17,386 nucleotides of DNA. Origin: DATFLL01 sp035267785 (GTDB taxonomy: Bacteria; Pseudomonadota; Gammaproteobacteria; DATFLL01). The DNA is taken from contig DATFLL010000079.1 in the NCBI GenBank assembly GCA_035267785.1, positions 1 through 17,386 of the forward strand, given 5' to 3'. The position numbers and the translations under genes are program-made. Below, piece by piece: positions 7,574-14,489 of the stretch; the first letter of the stretch is position 1; the number at the start of each line of letters is the position of its first letter. The notes under the pieces were generated by a model. The model saw only the letters and a program-made list of their open reading frames with translations. It had not been told where the DNA came from and did no database searches.

Positions 7574-7647
7574 AATCGTCTCTGGTTATCTCGATACTGT
7601 GGTTGTTCGGTTGCCGCGCGGCCTGAGAGTGGCGCGCCCCGGGTTGG

Positions 7648-8091
7648 TCAGGGACCGTCCAGGCGCTCGAGCGCCGCGCGCAGGGCCAGCTCGTAGCCGA
7701 GCGCCCCCAAGCCGCTGATGACGCCCACGGCCAGCTCCGAGAAATAGGAGTGGTGGCGAAAGGGCTCGCGGGCGAAGATGTTCGACAAGTGGATCTCGAT
7801 GAATGGGATCGCGCTGGCGGCCAGCGCATCGCGCAGCGCGACGCTGGTGTGCGTGAAGGCGGCGGGGTTGATCACGATGAAATCCACGCCTTCGTTGACC
7901 GCCGCGTGGATTCGCTCGACCAGCGCGTGCTCGGCGTTACTCTGGAAGCTCTCCAGGGAGTGCCCCGCGTTCTCGGCCTGCGCCTTCAGCCGAGCCTCGA
8001 TGTCCGCGAGCGTAGTGCGCCCATAGTGGTCCGGCTCGCGCGTGCCGAGCAGGTTGAGATTCGGACCGTTGAGGACGAGCAGCTTGGCCAT
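7648..8091 (-). CDS. aroQ: Type II 3-dehydroquinate dehydratase
   Basis: AroQ dehydrates 3-dehydroquinate to 3-dehydroshikimate, the third step of the shikimate pathway, in the cytosol as a dodecamer. The product is 147 residues, the normal type II length. Motifs: LLVLNGPNLNLLGTREP at 4-20 with N11 and R18, catalytic Y23 in DHYG, INPAAFTHTSVALRDAL at 74-90 with N75 and H81, and EIHLSNIFAREPFRHHS at 99-115 with H101 and R112. I chose ATG 8091; the open frame reaches ATG 8121, but the extra ten residues are outside the family. It is probably first in the aroQ-accBC operon. The 286-base upstream gap holds palindromes but no clear promoter. Confidence 0.97.
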   Translation of the reverse strand: MAKLLVLNGPNLNLLGTREPDHYGRTTLADIEARLKAQAENAGHSLESFQSNAEHALVERIHAAVNEGVDFIVINPAAFTHTSVALRDALAASAIPFIEIHLSNIFAREPFRHHSYFSELAVGVISGLGALGYELALRAALERLDGP

Positions 8092-8227
8092 CGGCTCGGT
8101 TCCCGTGCGAAGAAGCCGCACATGCCAGATAACAGACAGTTAGTGCCGGTTCCTGAAAAATGCCGGCACGTTAACGCTCAATCGTTGTACTTAAGCGGAA
8201 GTTATTTTGCCCCAGCATTGTGGGGAT

Positions 8228-8241
8228 GTCCAGCGCTGGAC
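8228..8241. promoter_or_regulatory. 14-bp perfect palindrome, possible operator for aroQ-accBC
   Basis: GTCCAGCGCTGGAC is fully self-complementary with no spacer, typical of a dimeric regulator site. It lies about 140 bases upstream of the aroQ start. No known consensus is matched with confidence, so the regulator is unknown. Confidence 0.3.
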
Positions 8242-8322
8242 GCGCTTCTGGCGGAGATAGCGGCAATTCGCTGCAGATGCTAGCCAAATTCGGCCAAAAG
8301 AATGGGACGGCTGTCACATTTC

Positions 8323-8359
8323 GGCTCTATTCCCGCACACGCGGTACCGGAATGGAGCC
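8323..8359 (-). terminator. Candidate 3' hairpin of the TlpA-like gene
   Basis: GGCTC (8323-8327) pairs with GAGCC (8355-8359). After one mismatch, ATTC/GAAT and an inner CCGC/GCGG extend the stem. The hairpin starts 18 bases after the stop codon of the minus-strand TlpA-like gene. It lacks a T-run, so intrinsic termination is uncertain; it may mark the 3' end of that transcript. Confidence 0.35.
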
Positions 8360-8377
8360 TGCCCCCAATCCCCGTCC

Positions 8378-8950
8378 CTACAGCAGGGGCTTGATGAGCT
8401 TCTCGGCCTCCGAGTAGGTCATCGCCTTGGGATGGCGATAAACCACCTTGCCGCTGCGGTCGATGATCACTGTGAATGGGAGTACGCCGAGGCGGTCGCC
8501 GTACGACTTGGCGATGTCGATCGCCTCGTTCTGGCCGTGCAGGATGGGGTAGTTGATGCCCATGGGATCGACGAAGTCGCGCACATTCTGCGCGGTGTCG
8601 ATGGCGACGCCCACGATGGTGAGCCCCTTGCCCTTGTACGCCTTTTGCAATTTGATGAAGTCGGGGATCTCGTGGCGGCAGGGTGGGCACCAGGTCGCCC
8701 AGAAGTTGAGCAGTATGACCTTTCCATCCCATTGGCCGATGGAGTGGGCCTTCCCGTCGACATCGGGCAACTTGAAGTCCGGGCGATGCGTGGCCAGGGC
8801 CGCATCCGCGGCGTTCGCACCGCCGTGAGGCTGACCGGTTTCGGTGCTCGCGGACTGCGTGGGTCCGAAATAGCGGCTGAGGAAGTACCCGCCGGTCAGG
8901 CCGGCTGCGGCGAGGAGGACGACCAGAACTGCGAGTTGGGATTTCTTCAT
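8378..8950 (-). CDS. TlpA/ResA-family membrane-anchored thiol-disulfide oxidoreductase
   Basis: Members of this family are periplasm-facing thioredoxin-fold proteins that reduce protein disulfides, often during cytochrome c maturation, and are kept reduced by DsbD or CcdA. The 190-residue product has an N-terminal hydrophobic helix at about 6-25 (probably an uncleaved anchor), a short linker, and an AhpC/TSA-like redoxin domain from about residue 56. It shows the active site ATWCPPC (C88 and C91) and the cis-proline loop LGVLPFT (P158). The start ATG at 8950 gives a normal signal/anchor; the frame stays open to 9379, but that extension overlaps the divergent gene. No clear SD is seen. The partner is unknown. 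The nearby dsbD and CGWC thioredoxin make a shared electron supply plausible, which is inference. Confidence 0.92.
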   Translation of the reverse strand: MKKSQLAVLVVLLAAAGLTGGYFLSRYFGPTQSASTETGQPHGGANAADAALATHRPDFKLPDVDGKAHSIGQWDGKVILLNFWATWCPPCRHEIPDFIKLQKAYKGKGLTIVGVAIDTAQNVRDFVDPMGINYPILHGQNEAIDIAKSYGDRLGVLPFTVIIDRSGKVVYRHPKAMTYSEAEKLIKPLL

Positions 8951-9078
8951 GGCAAACGCTTGTTGAAATTCTGTCAATGGCGCCGATGGCCGCCGATTAA
9001 AATGTTCGGCTACTATATACGCATTGACGCCCGGTCGCCATGGCGGTTCCGCGGGACGACAGGGTAAGGAGAATGGGC

Positions 9079-9588
9079 ATGCAGCAGCTTCGTTACGCGC
9101 GCGCGGCGCGTTGGTTGTGCCTGTTCGGTCTGCTGCTCGCAGGGGCGGCACTGGCCGATCCGCCGAAGGGCTATCCGTTCGTGTCCTATGACAAGGGGCT
9201 GCGTTTGGCCAGGCAGCAGGGCAAACCGATTTTCCTGTACTTCGGTCGCTACGGCTGCGGCTGGTGCGCCAAGACGAATCAAGAGACGTTCTCCGATCCG
9301 AGCCTGCGCAAGCTCTACACGCACAATTACGTACTCGTGTACGTCGATGCCGAGGGCGGCAAGCGCCTGACGCTGCCAAGCGGCGAGCGGATCACGGAGA
9401 TGGAGCTCGGTGCGCGCTTCAACGCATTCGCTACGCCGTTGTTCGTCTATCTCAAGTCCGACGGCACGCCCATCTTCAAGGCGCCGGGCTACAAGACGGT
9501 CAAGGACTTCAAGCAGTTCGATCGCTACGTTCGCGGCGGTTACTACAAGCACGAGCCGCTGCTGAAATTCCTCAAGGAGCAGGGTTGA
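9079..9588 (+). CDS. Exported thioredoxin-fold protein with CGWC active site
   Basis: This appears to be a periplasmic thiol-disulfide protein; its substrate is unknown. The 169-residue product has a signal peptide (ARWLCLFGLLLAGAALA, likely cleavage after A26) and one thioredoxin-like domain. That domain has IFLYFGRYGCGWC with redox cysteines C60 and C63 and the cis-proline in FATPLFVYL (P120). The family resembles SoxW-like and DUF255-like thioredoxins, where a partner protein is reduced. The start was chosen by the SD: AAGGAG at 9066-9071 is 7 bases from ATG 9079. The ATG at 9073 is too close, and the frame-opening ATG at 9040 has no SD. The stop TGA shares its last base with the ATG of the propeller gene, so the pair is almost certainly co-translated. 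Confidence 0.88.
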   Translation: MQQLRYARAARWLCLFGLLLAGAALADPPKGYPFVSYDKGLRLARQQGKPIFLYFGRYGCGWCAKTNQETFSDPSLRKLYTHNYVLVYVDAEGGKRLTLPSGERITEMELGARFNAFATPLFVYLKSDGTPIFKAPGYKTVKDFKQFDRYVRGGYYKHEPLLKFLKEQG

Positions 9589-10853
9589 TGCATCGTGCCG
9601 CGGTTCGTACGGCGCGGCGCGCGCCGCTGCGGCGGTTGGCCTCGTCGGTTGCACTGCTGGGTGCGATGTTTACGGCGGCTCACGCCGGCTGGAGCTTCTC
9701 GCCTGCCGTAACCGTGGCCGGCTCCGCTTCGAGCAAACAACAGACACACTTCTTTCATCATCTCGAGTCCGCCGGGCGCAAGAACATCGCCGTCAGCGGC
9801 GGTGTCGTCGCCGTCGTCTGGGAGGACAATCACACCGGCTCATCGCAGATCTACGTCGCCTTCAAGCGCGAGCAGGCAAACGCCTTTTCCGCGCCCGTGC
9901 AGCTCAGCACCGGCCAGCAGGCCTATGAGCCGGCCGTGGCGCCGATCGCCGGCGCCCGGTTCGTCGTTGCCTGGGAGCAGGATGGCCATGTGTGGCTGCG
10001 CGCGGCCGGCCCCGGCACCAAGAGCGCGGCACAGCGCGTAAGCGCAGCGCCCTCGCGTCAGGCCAGCCTCGCCGCCGGTCCGGATCAGGGACCGAACGGG
10101 CGCATCCAGCTCGTCTGGGTTCAGCGCGACGGACATTTCCCGCGAGTGATGACTGCGCCCGTTCGTACCGCACCGCGCCTGCACGTCGGTTCCGCGCGTC
10201 CGGTCGACGCCAAGCCGCCCAAGCAGTCCCAGCTCTATCCCAGCGTGGCGCTGACGCGCGACCGCATCGTGGTTGCCTGGGAGGATCGGCGCTCGGGGCA
10301 CACGCGCCTGCTCTACAGCGCTGCCGGCCCGGACGGTGCCTTCAGCGCGCCGCGCGGCCTGAACGAGTTTCGCGTCGGCAATGCCAAGTTCGGCCGTGGC
10401 ACGGGCGTGACTCGCGTGGCGCTCGCGGCGATGGGCGGCCAGCGGGTCGGCGCGACGTGGATGGACAAGCGTGACTTTCGCGGTGGCTATGATATCTATG
10501 CCGCGCTCAGCGATGACGGCGGGCGCCATTTCGGCGCCAACGAGAAGGTGCAGGACGTATTCGGCAACGACCAGCCGCAGTGGCATCCGGCCATCGCAGC
10601 CACGCATGACGGCCAGGTGGCGGTGGCCTGGGACGACCCGCGCGACAACACCGAGGACGTGTGGTTGTCGTGGCGCACCCCGGACGGCTGGAGCGACGAC
10701 GCGGCGGTCGGGCCGGCTTCAGGACCGGGCGTGCAGTCCGATCCGGTGCTTGCCTTCGACCGCGAGGGTAACTTGCACATTGCATGGATTGCCCGTCCCA
10801 GTCCCAACGGCCCGACGCGGATTCTTTATTCGGTCGCTCATCCAATCCCGTAG
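9588..10853 (+). CDS. Secreted sialidase/BNR-like beta-propeller protein
   Basis: I do not recognise a specific function. The 421-residue product has an Arg-rich N-terminus and a signal peptide ending near A33 (FTAAHA). Seven recurring strand motifs of the hydrophobic-hydrophobic-x-W-x-D type follow: VAVVWED (74), FVVAWEQ (125), IQLVWVQ (173), IVVAWED (227), VGATWMD (287), VAVAWDD (344) and LHIAWIA (396). Several end in an IYVAF or LLYSAA-like strand, consistent with a seven-bladed propeller. A canonical Asp box SDDGGRHF (308-315) supports the sialidase-like fold. The Arg triad and other catalytic residues of true sialidases are not evident, so a binding role is likelier than glycosidase. The SD AAGGAG (9574-9579) lies 8 bases before the ATG. 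It overlaps the CGWC thioredoxin gene by one base and ends before a terminator. Confidence 0.82.
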   Translation: MHRAAVRTARRAPLRRLASSVALLGAMFTAAHAGWSFSPAVTVAGSASSKQQTHFFHHLESAGRKNIAVSGGVVAVVWEDNHTGSSQIYVAFKREQANAFSAPVQLSTGQQAYEPAVAPIAGARFVVAWEQDGHVWLRAAGPGTKSAAQRVSAAPSRQASLAAGPDQGPNGRIQLVWVQRDGHFPRVMTAPVRTAPRLHVGSARPVDAKPPKQSQLYPSVALTRDRIVVAWEDRRSGHTRLLYSAAGPDGAFSAPRGLNEFRVGNAKFGRGTGVTRVALAAMGGQRVGATWMDKRDFRGGYDIYAALSDDGGRHFGANEKVQDVFGNDQPQWHPAIAATHDGQVAVAWDDPRDNTEDVWLSWRTPDGWSDDAAVGPASGPGVQSDPVLAFDREGNLHIAWIARPSPNGPTRILYSVAHPIP

Positions 10854-10868
10854 AACGCGTCCTTGATC

Positions 10869-10897
10869 GAAAAAAAGCCCCGCATGCGCGGGGCTTT
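10869..10897. terminator. Bidirectional intrinsic terminator between the propeller gene and dsbD
   Basis: AAAGCCCCGC (10874-10883) and GCGGGGCTTT (10888-10897) form a 10-bp stem with an ATGC loop. On the minus strand the stem is followed by a run of T (complement of the A-tract 10870-10876), a strong terminator for dsbD. On the plus strand only TTT follows, a weaker stop for the propeller gene. The genes converge here. Confidence 0.88.
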
Positions 10898-10969
10898 CGT
10901 GTATCAACGCGGTGACGTCCGTCCGATGGCGGCGCCGCGCAACAGGGCACCTTCTCCGGGCAGTCGCTC

Positions 10970-13336
10970 TCAGCTCGCGCCGAAGGCCTGCTCCGCGTGC
11001 TTGGCAAACGCCTGCGCGTTCATGAATCCGACGACGCGGAACTTACGCTCTTCCTGGCCGTTCTTGAAGAACAGGATGGCCGGCGGCAGATACACGCCCA
11101 CGTGTTTCATCAGCGCCTTGTCCTCGGCGTCGGTGGCGGTCACGTCGGCCTGCAGCAGCACGGCATTGGACAGTGCGCGCTTTACCGAAGGGTCGCCCCA
11201 GACGTAGGACTCGTACTGCTTGCAGTAGGCACACCAGTCGGCGTAGAAGTCCAGCATCACCGGCTTGCCCGCGGCCTTGGCGGCGGCCAATTCGCGTTTC
11301 AGATCGGCGACCGTCTTGATGCGCTTGAACTGCAACTCGTGGGCGGCCGTGGCAGTCGCGCCCCCCGCCGCACCGCTGCGCGCACCCAGCAGGCGCGAGC
11401 CGTGCAGCGGGTCGGCCACATTGGTGGCACCGCTCAGCCCGCCCAGCATCACGATGATGCCGTAGAGCAGCAGCGTCAGTCCCAGGCCCTTCCACAGCTT
11501 GCGCCAGCCGCTCCAGTCCGGCTGGGGACTGGTCAACGCGCCCATGTAGATGCCTGCAACGATGAACAGTGCCGACCACAGCAGCATGGTCAGCATCGGC
11601 GGGAAGATGCCGGGCATGCGCTCGAGGAATACCAGCGCCACGCCCAGCAGGATCACGCCGGCGGTGGCCTTGACGGTGTCCATCCAGGTGCCGGCCTTGG
11701 GCAGCAGCTTGCTGCCGCCGGCGCCGACGACCAGAAGCGGCAGGCCCATGCCGAAGCCGAGGAAGAACAGGGCGAGGAAGCCCTTGGCCAGATCGGCCGA
11801 GGTCGCGGCGTAACCCAGTGCGGCGATCAGCACCGGTCCGCCGCACGGTCCCACGATCAGCGCCGAGAGCACTCCCATGATGGCCACGCCGAACAGGGTC
11901 CCGCCCTTTTGCTCATTGCTGACCTGGCTGAGCCGGCTCTGGATGAACGAGGGCATCTGGATGTTGAAGAAACCGAACATGCCCAGGGCCAGGATGACGA
12001 ACAGGATCGTAAACGGTATCAGCAGCCAGGGGCTCTGGAAGTAGGCCTGGAGGCCGACGCCGCCCGCGGCCCACGCCGTGATGCCGCCGATGACGCCGAA
12101 GGTCACCGCCAGGCCCAGGACGTAGATCAGCGCCAGGAAAAAGCCCTTGGCGGCGGTGGCGTGTTCGCCCTGACCGACGATGATGCTCGAGAGGATGGGG
12201 ATCATCGGATACATGCAGGCCGTGAAGGCGAGCAGAATGCCGAAGCCCAACGCCGCGAGGATCACCTGCAGCAGATTGCCCTGGGTCAGGATCTGCGTGA
12301 ACCGGTCGCCCTCGCTCTGCTCGGTGCCCTCGACCGGGGCCTTCGCGGACGACGAGCTCGATTCCTGGCTCGGGGCCTGCTGCGCCTCGCCGCCCGACGC
12401 GCTCGCGGAGGCGCCCGCCGCAGGCAGCTGCAGCGTGATTGTCTTGGTGATGGGCGGGTAGCACACGCCGGCCTCGGCGCAGCCCTGGAACTTGGCGACG
12501 AGGGTCACAGGCATGGCGTCGGTGGCGCTGCGCTTCAGGTGCAGCGTGGCCTCGGCGCTGTCGTGGAAGACCTGCACCTTGCCGAACAGCGGGTCCTGCT
12601 TGGTCTGACCCGGCGGCAGGGAGATCTCGCCGAGGCTGATGCCCTGGGCGTCCTGAAGCTTGAATTCGAACTTGTCGCGGTACAGGTAATAGCCCTTGGC
12701 GATCTTCCAGTGACCGACGATCGTGTCGGGGCCGCCCACCTCGGGTTTGAAGGCAAAGGCCTCGTCGGGCGGCAGAAACTCATCGCCCGATTGATCCAGA
12801 CCCAGGCTCTGATCGAGGTCGTTGAGCTTCTGCTGGGCGCTGGCGTCATTGGCGGTGGCGTTCTGGTCGGCGCCGGCGCTCGTGCCGCCGGTATCGGCAG
12901 CGGCGAGGGTCAATGTCGCCTTCTGCGTATGGGGCGGGTAGCACACGCCCGCGTCGGCGCAGCCCTGGGATTTGGCGATCAGGGTGAACTGCTTGACCGA
13001 GGGGTCTTCCCGGATGATGGGCACCTCCACCGTCGCGTGGTCGCGGTAGACCTGAACCTTGCCGAAGACCTCGTCGTTTTCGGTCAGGGCCGGCGAGAAT
13101 TTGGGCTGGCCCAGCTTGATGCCGGGGGTATCGGTGCGGAAGCTTATCTTGTCGCGATACAGGTGGTAGTCCTTGGCGATGGTCCACACGGCCTTGGCCG
13201 TGTCGGCGTTCGCCATGCTCGCCTTGAACGAGAAGGCGTCGTCGACGCTGAGCAGGTCGCCCTCGGACAGGGCGAGCGCGGGGCGTACGGCCACGAGGGC
13301 CAGCAGCAGGAACAGGAGGTGGCTGTATTTACGCAT
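10970..13336 (-). CDS. dsbD: Thiol:disulfide interchange protein DsbD with duplicated N-terminal alpha domain
   Basis: DsbD passes electrons from cytosolic thioredoxin across the inner membrane to periplasmic thiol proteins. The 788-residue product is about 220 longer than E. coli DsbD (565). Order: signal peptide (1-22), alpha domain 1 (about 28-145, QGCADAGVCYPP with C126/C132), a linker of about 40 residues, alpha domain 2 (about 186-304, QGCAEAGVCYPP with C286/C292), a Ser/Ala linker, and the eight-helix beta domain from about 355 to 635. In the beta domain the redox cysteines are C374 in FTACMYP and C498 in VGPCGGP. The C-terminal gamma thioredoxin domain has YADWCAYC (C702/C705). The alpha domains resemble each other throughout (DKxxF, LFGKVQV, the Cys motif), so the extra length is an internal duplication. 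All cysteine pairs are intact. It overlaps cutA by 8 bases. Confidence 0.96.
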   Translation of the reverse strand: MRKYSHLLFLLLALVAVRPALALSEGDLLSVDDAFSFKASMANADTAKAVWTIAKDYHLYRDKISFRTDTPGIKLGQPKFSPALTENDEVFGKVQVYRDHATVEVPIIREDPSVKQFTLIAKSQGCADAGVCYPPHTQKATLTLAAADTGGTSAGADQNATANDASAQQKLNDLDQSLGLDQSGDEFLPPDEAFAFKPEVGGPDTIVGHWKIAKGYYLYRDKFEFKLQDAQGISLGEISLPPGQTKQDPLFGKVQVFHDSAEATLHLKRSATDAMPVTLVAKFQGCAEAGVCYPPITKTITLQLPAAGASASASGGEAQQAPSQESSSSSAKAPVEGTEQSEGDRFTQILTQGNLLQVILAALGFGILLAFTACMYPMIPILSSIIVGQGEHATAAKGFFLALIYVLGLAVTFGVIGGITAWAAGGVGLQAYFQSPWLLIPFTILFVILALGMFGFFNIQMPSFIQSRLSQVSNEQKGGTLFGVAIMGVLSALIVGPCGGPVLIAALGYAATSADLAKGFLALFFLGFGMGLPLLVVGAGGSKLLPKAGTWMDTVKATAGVILLGVALVFLERMPGIFPPMLTMLLWSALFIVAGIYMGALTSPQPDWSGWRKLWKGLGLTLLLYGIIVMLGGLSGATNVADPLHGSRLLGARSGAAGGATATAAHELQFKRIKTVADLKRELAAAKAAGKPVMLDFYADWCAYCKQYESYVWGDPSVKRALSNAVLLQADVTATDAEDKALMKHVGVYLPPAILFFKNGQEERKFRVVGFMNAQAFAKHAEQAFGAS

Positions 13337-13658
13337 TCTTGTTTTCCAGGGTGTCGTCGATCCAGGTGAGATAAGGCGCCAGGCCCGTTTGGATAGGGAC
13401 CGCGATGATCTCGGGAAGTTCGTAGGGGTGCATATCCACGATGGTCTTTTCCAGCTCGCCGTAGCAGTCCGCGCGCGATTTGATGAGCAGCAGCCGCTCG
13501 GCGTCGTTCTGCACCTCGCCGTCCCACACGTAGACCGAGCGCAGGCCGGTGACGATGTTCACACAGGCCGCCAGGCGCCGGGACACCAGTGCACCGGCGA
13601 TGGACTCGGCGCTCGCGTCGTCGGGACAGGTGCACAGCAGTAGCTGATGGTCGGGCAT
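13329..13658 (-). CDS. cutA: CutA family divalent-cation tolerance protein
   Basis: CutA is a small trimeric protein linked in E. coli to copper/divalent-ion tolerance; its biochemical role is unsettled. The 109-residue product matches the family length (E. coli 112). It shows the typical stretches CTCPDDASAESIA (9-21), LAACVNIV (29-36), SVYVWDGEVQ (41-50), IKSRADCYGELE and HPYELPEIIAVPI (77-89). It is immediately upstream of dsbD and overlaps it by 8 bases, the same cutA-dsbD order as in E. coli, so the two are one transcript and probably translationally coupled. No strong SD precedes ATG 13658. Confidence 0.96.
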   Translation of the reverse strand: MPDHQLLLCTCPDDASAESIAGALVSRRLAACVNIVTGLRSVYVWDGEVQNDAERLLLIKSRADCYGELEKTIVDMHPYELPEIIAVPIQTGLAPYLTWIDDTLENKNA

Positions 13659-13820
13659 GGCGCCAACATACCGGGCGCCTCCGTCCAGGTAAAGCGGCTC
13701 TAAAATGCGAACCGGGCGGGGTGCAGTTTGCGCCCGGAACGGCCGTTATATCGGCGGGCAGGGTGCGAATTGCACCGGCCCCTTGAAACTCGTGCGAGGC
13801 GCCCCGAGATCTCCCCCACT
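13659..13820. promoter_or_regulatory. Divergent cutA / fxsA intergenic region
   Basis: These 162 bases must carry promoters for both cutA-dsbD (minus) and fxsA (plus). AT-rich islands that could serve as -10 boxes are TAAAAT at about 13701 and TTATAT at about 13746, but neither has a good -35 at the right distance. A short inverted repeat GGTGC-GAATT-GCACC (13762-13776) lies in the middle. I call no specific promoter. Confidence 0.4.
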
Positions 13821-14300
13821 ATGCGTCCCTTCCCGAGCCTGTTTCTCGTCTTCCTGCTCGTCCCCCTGGTCGAGATCTACCTGTTGATCAAGGTCGGCAG
13901 CGTCATCGGGGCGCTGCCGACGGTCTTTATGGTCGTCTTCACGGCGGTGCTCGGGGCCTTTCTGCTGCGCCTGCAGGGTTTTGCGACCCTCGCTAAATTC
14001 CAGCGCAGCCTGGCCCAGGGCGAGTTGCCCGCCACCACCCTGATCGAGGGGGCGCTGCTCCTGCTGGCCGGGGCACTGCTGCTGACCCCCGGCTTTTTCA
14101 CCGACACCATCGGCTTCATTCTGCTGGTGCCGCCGCTGCGCCGGCGGTTCGCCGGCTACCTGCTGCGCCGCGGGATGTTCGGGATGGCTCACGGCACCCG
14201 CCCGCCCGGCGGTTGGGGGCCCGGGGCCGGTCCCAGCTCGGATCGAGGCGGCGACCGCGGCCCGCGGACTATCGAAGGCCAGTTCCACCGCGACGAGTGA
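13821..14300 (+). CDS. fxsA: FxsA family inner-membrane protein
   Basis: FxsA is a cytoplasmic-membrane protein named for suppression of F-exclusion of phage T7; its normal role is not known. The 159-residue product matches E. coli (158). It has hydrophobic helices at about 5-25 (LFLVFLLVPLVEIYLLIKVG), 29-50 and 77-95, the conserved loop LTPGFFTDTIGFILLVPPLR (88-107), and a Gly/Pro/Arg-rich polar tail. I chose ATG 13821 because it starts right at the family N-terminus (MRPFPSLF); the frame is open to 13728, but the added residues are Arg-rich and unlike the family. No clear SD is visible. fxsA lies upstream of groES in E. coli as well, and that neighbourhood is conserved here. Confidence 0.93.
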   Translation: MRPFPSLFLVFLLVPLVEIYLLIKVGSVIGALPTVFMVVFTAVLGAFLLRLQGFATLAKFQRSLAQGELPATTLIEGALLLLAGALLLTPGFFTDTIGFILLVPPLRRRFAGYLLRRGMFGMAHGTRPPGGWGPGAGPSSDRGGDRGPRTIEGQFHRDE

Positions 14301-14351
14301 CTTTCTGGCCCGGTACCCCGACCGGCCCGGTTCAATTGAGCCACCGGCCTC

Positions 14352-14379
14352 TTGACAGCGCAGGGCGCGCCGCTATTAT
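14352..14379 (+). promoter_or_regulatory. Sigma-70 promoter of groESL
   Basis: A perfect -35 TTGACA (14352-14357), a 16-base GC-rich spacer and -10 TATTAT (14374-14379, five of six) precede groES by about 110 bases. The -10 shares its last T with the CIRCE element, so HrcA bound there would block RNA polymerase. No convincing sigma-32 promoter was seen in the gap. Confidence 0.85.
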
Positions 14380-14405
14380 TAGCACTCACCAGCGGCGAGT
14401 GCTAA
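14379..14405. promoter_or_regulatory. CIRCE operator (HrcA binding site)
   Basis: TTAGCACTC (14379-14387), a 9-base spacer and GAGTGCTAA (14397-14405) match the CIRCE consensus at every position, including spacer length. HrcA represses through this element and is released on heat shock. It implies that an hrcA gene exists elsewhere in the genome, as in other non-enteric gammaproteobacteria. Confidence 0.97.
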
Positions 14406-14489
14406 CAGCCTGCCGCCAACCGACCGGCAGCCCCCTGGGGCCGGCCCGGTCGCAAGCGTTTTCCCCAACATTCTGTCTAGGAGAGGTAG

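Larger units (their letters stand above)
8092..8377. other. Intergenic region upstream of aroQ with two hairpins and a palindrome
   Basis: No gene is supported in these 286 bases. Three structures stand out. GTGCCGG (8143-8149) pairs with CCGGCAC (8163-8169) around an A-rich 13-base loop, about 50 bases before aroQ. GTCCAGCGCTGGAC (8228-8241) is a perfect 14-bp palindrome. A long imperfect hairpin (8323-8359) lies near the 3' end of the TlpA-like gene. I could not find a convincing -35/-10 pair for aroQ. Confidence 0.6.

Noticed and set aside
5699..7696. 665-residue open frame on the plus strand opposite accC and accB
   Set aside because: It lies opposite two unmistakable genes and starts within the heptamer repeats. 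It is a shadow frame.
9040..9078. Upstream starts of the CGWC thioredoxin at 9040 and 9073
   Set aside because: ATG 9040 has no SD and would put charged residues before the signal peptide. ATG 9073 is only one base from the AAGGAG SD, while 9079 is 7 bases away.
8951..9078. Promoters in the divergent TlpA-like / thioredoxin gap
   Set aside because: AT-rich candidates such as TAAAAT (8998-9003) and TATATA (9014-9019) are present, but none has a -35 at 16-18 bases on either strand. TTGACA on the minus strand (about 8975) has no -10 match at the right distance.
10997..13369. 790-residue open frame on the plus strand opposite dsbD
   Set aside because: It is antisense to dsbD, has no recognisable domain or SD, and has the composition expected of a shadow frame in GC-rich DNA.
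13728..13820. Longer fxsA start at 13728
   Set aside because: The extension is Arg-rich, unlike FxsA, and would use up most of the divergent promoter region.
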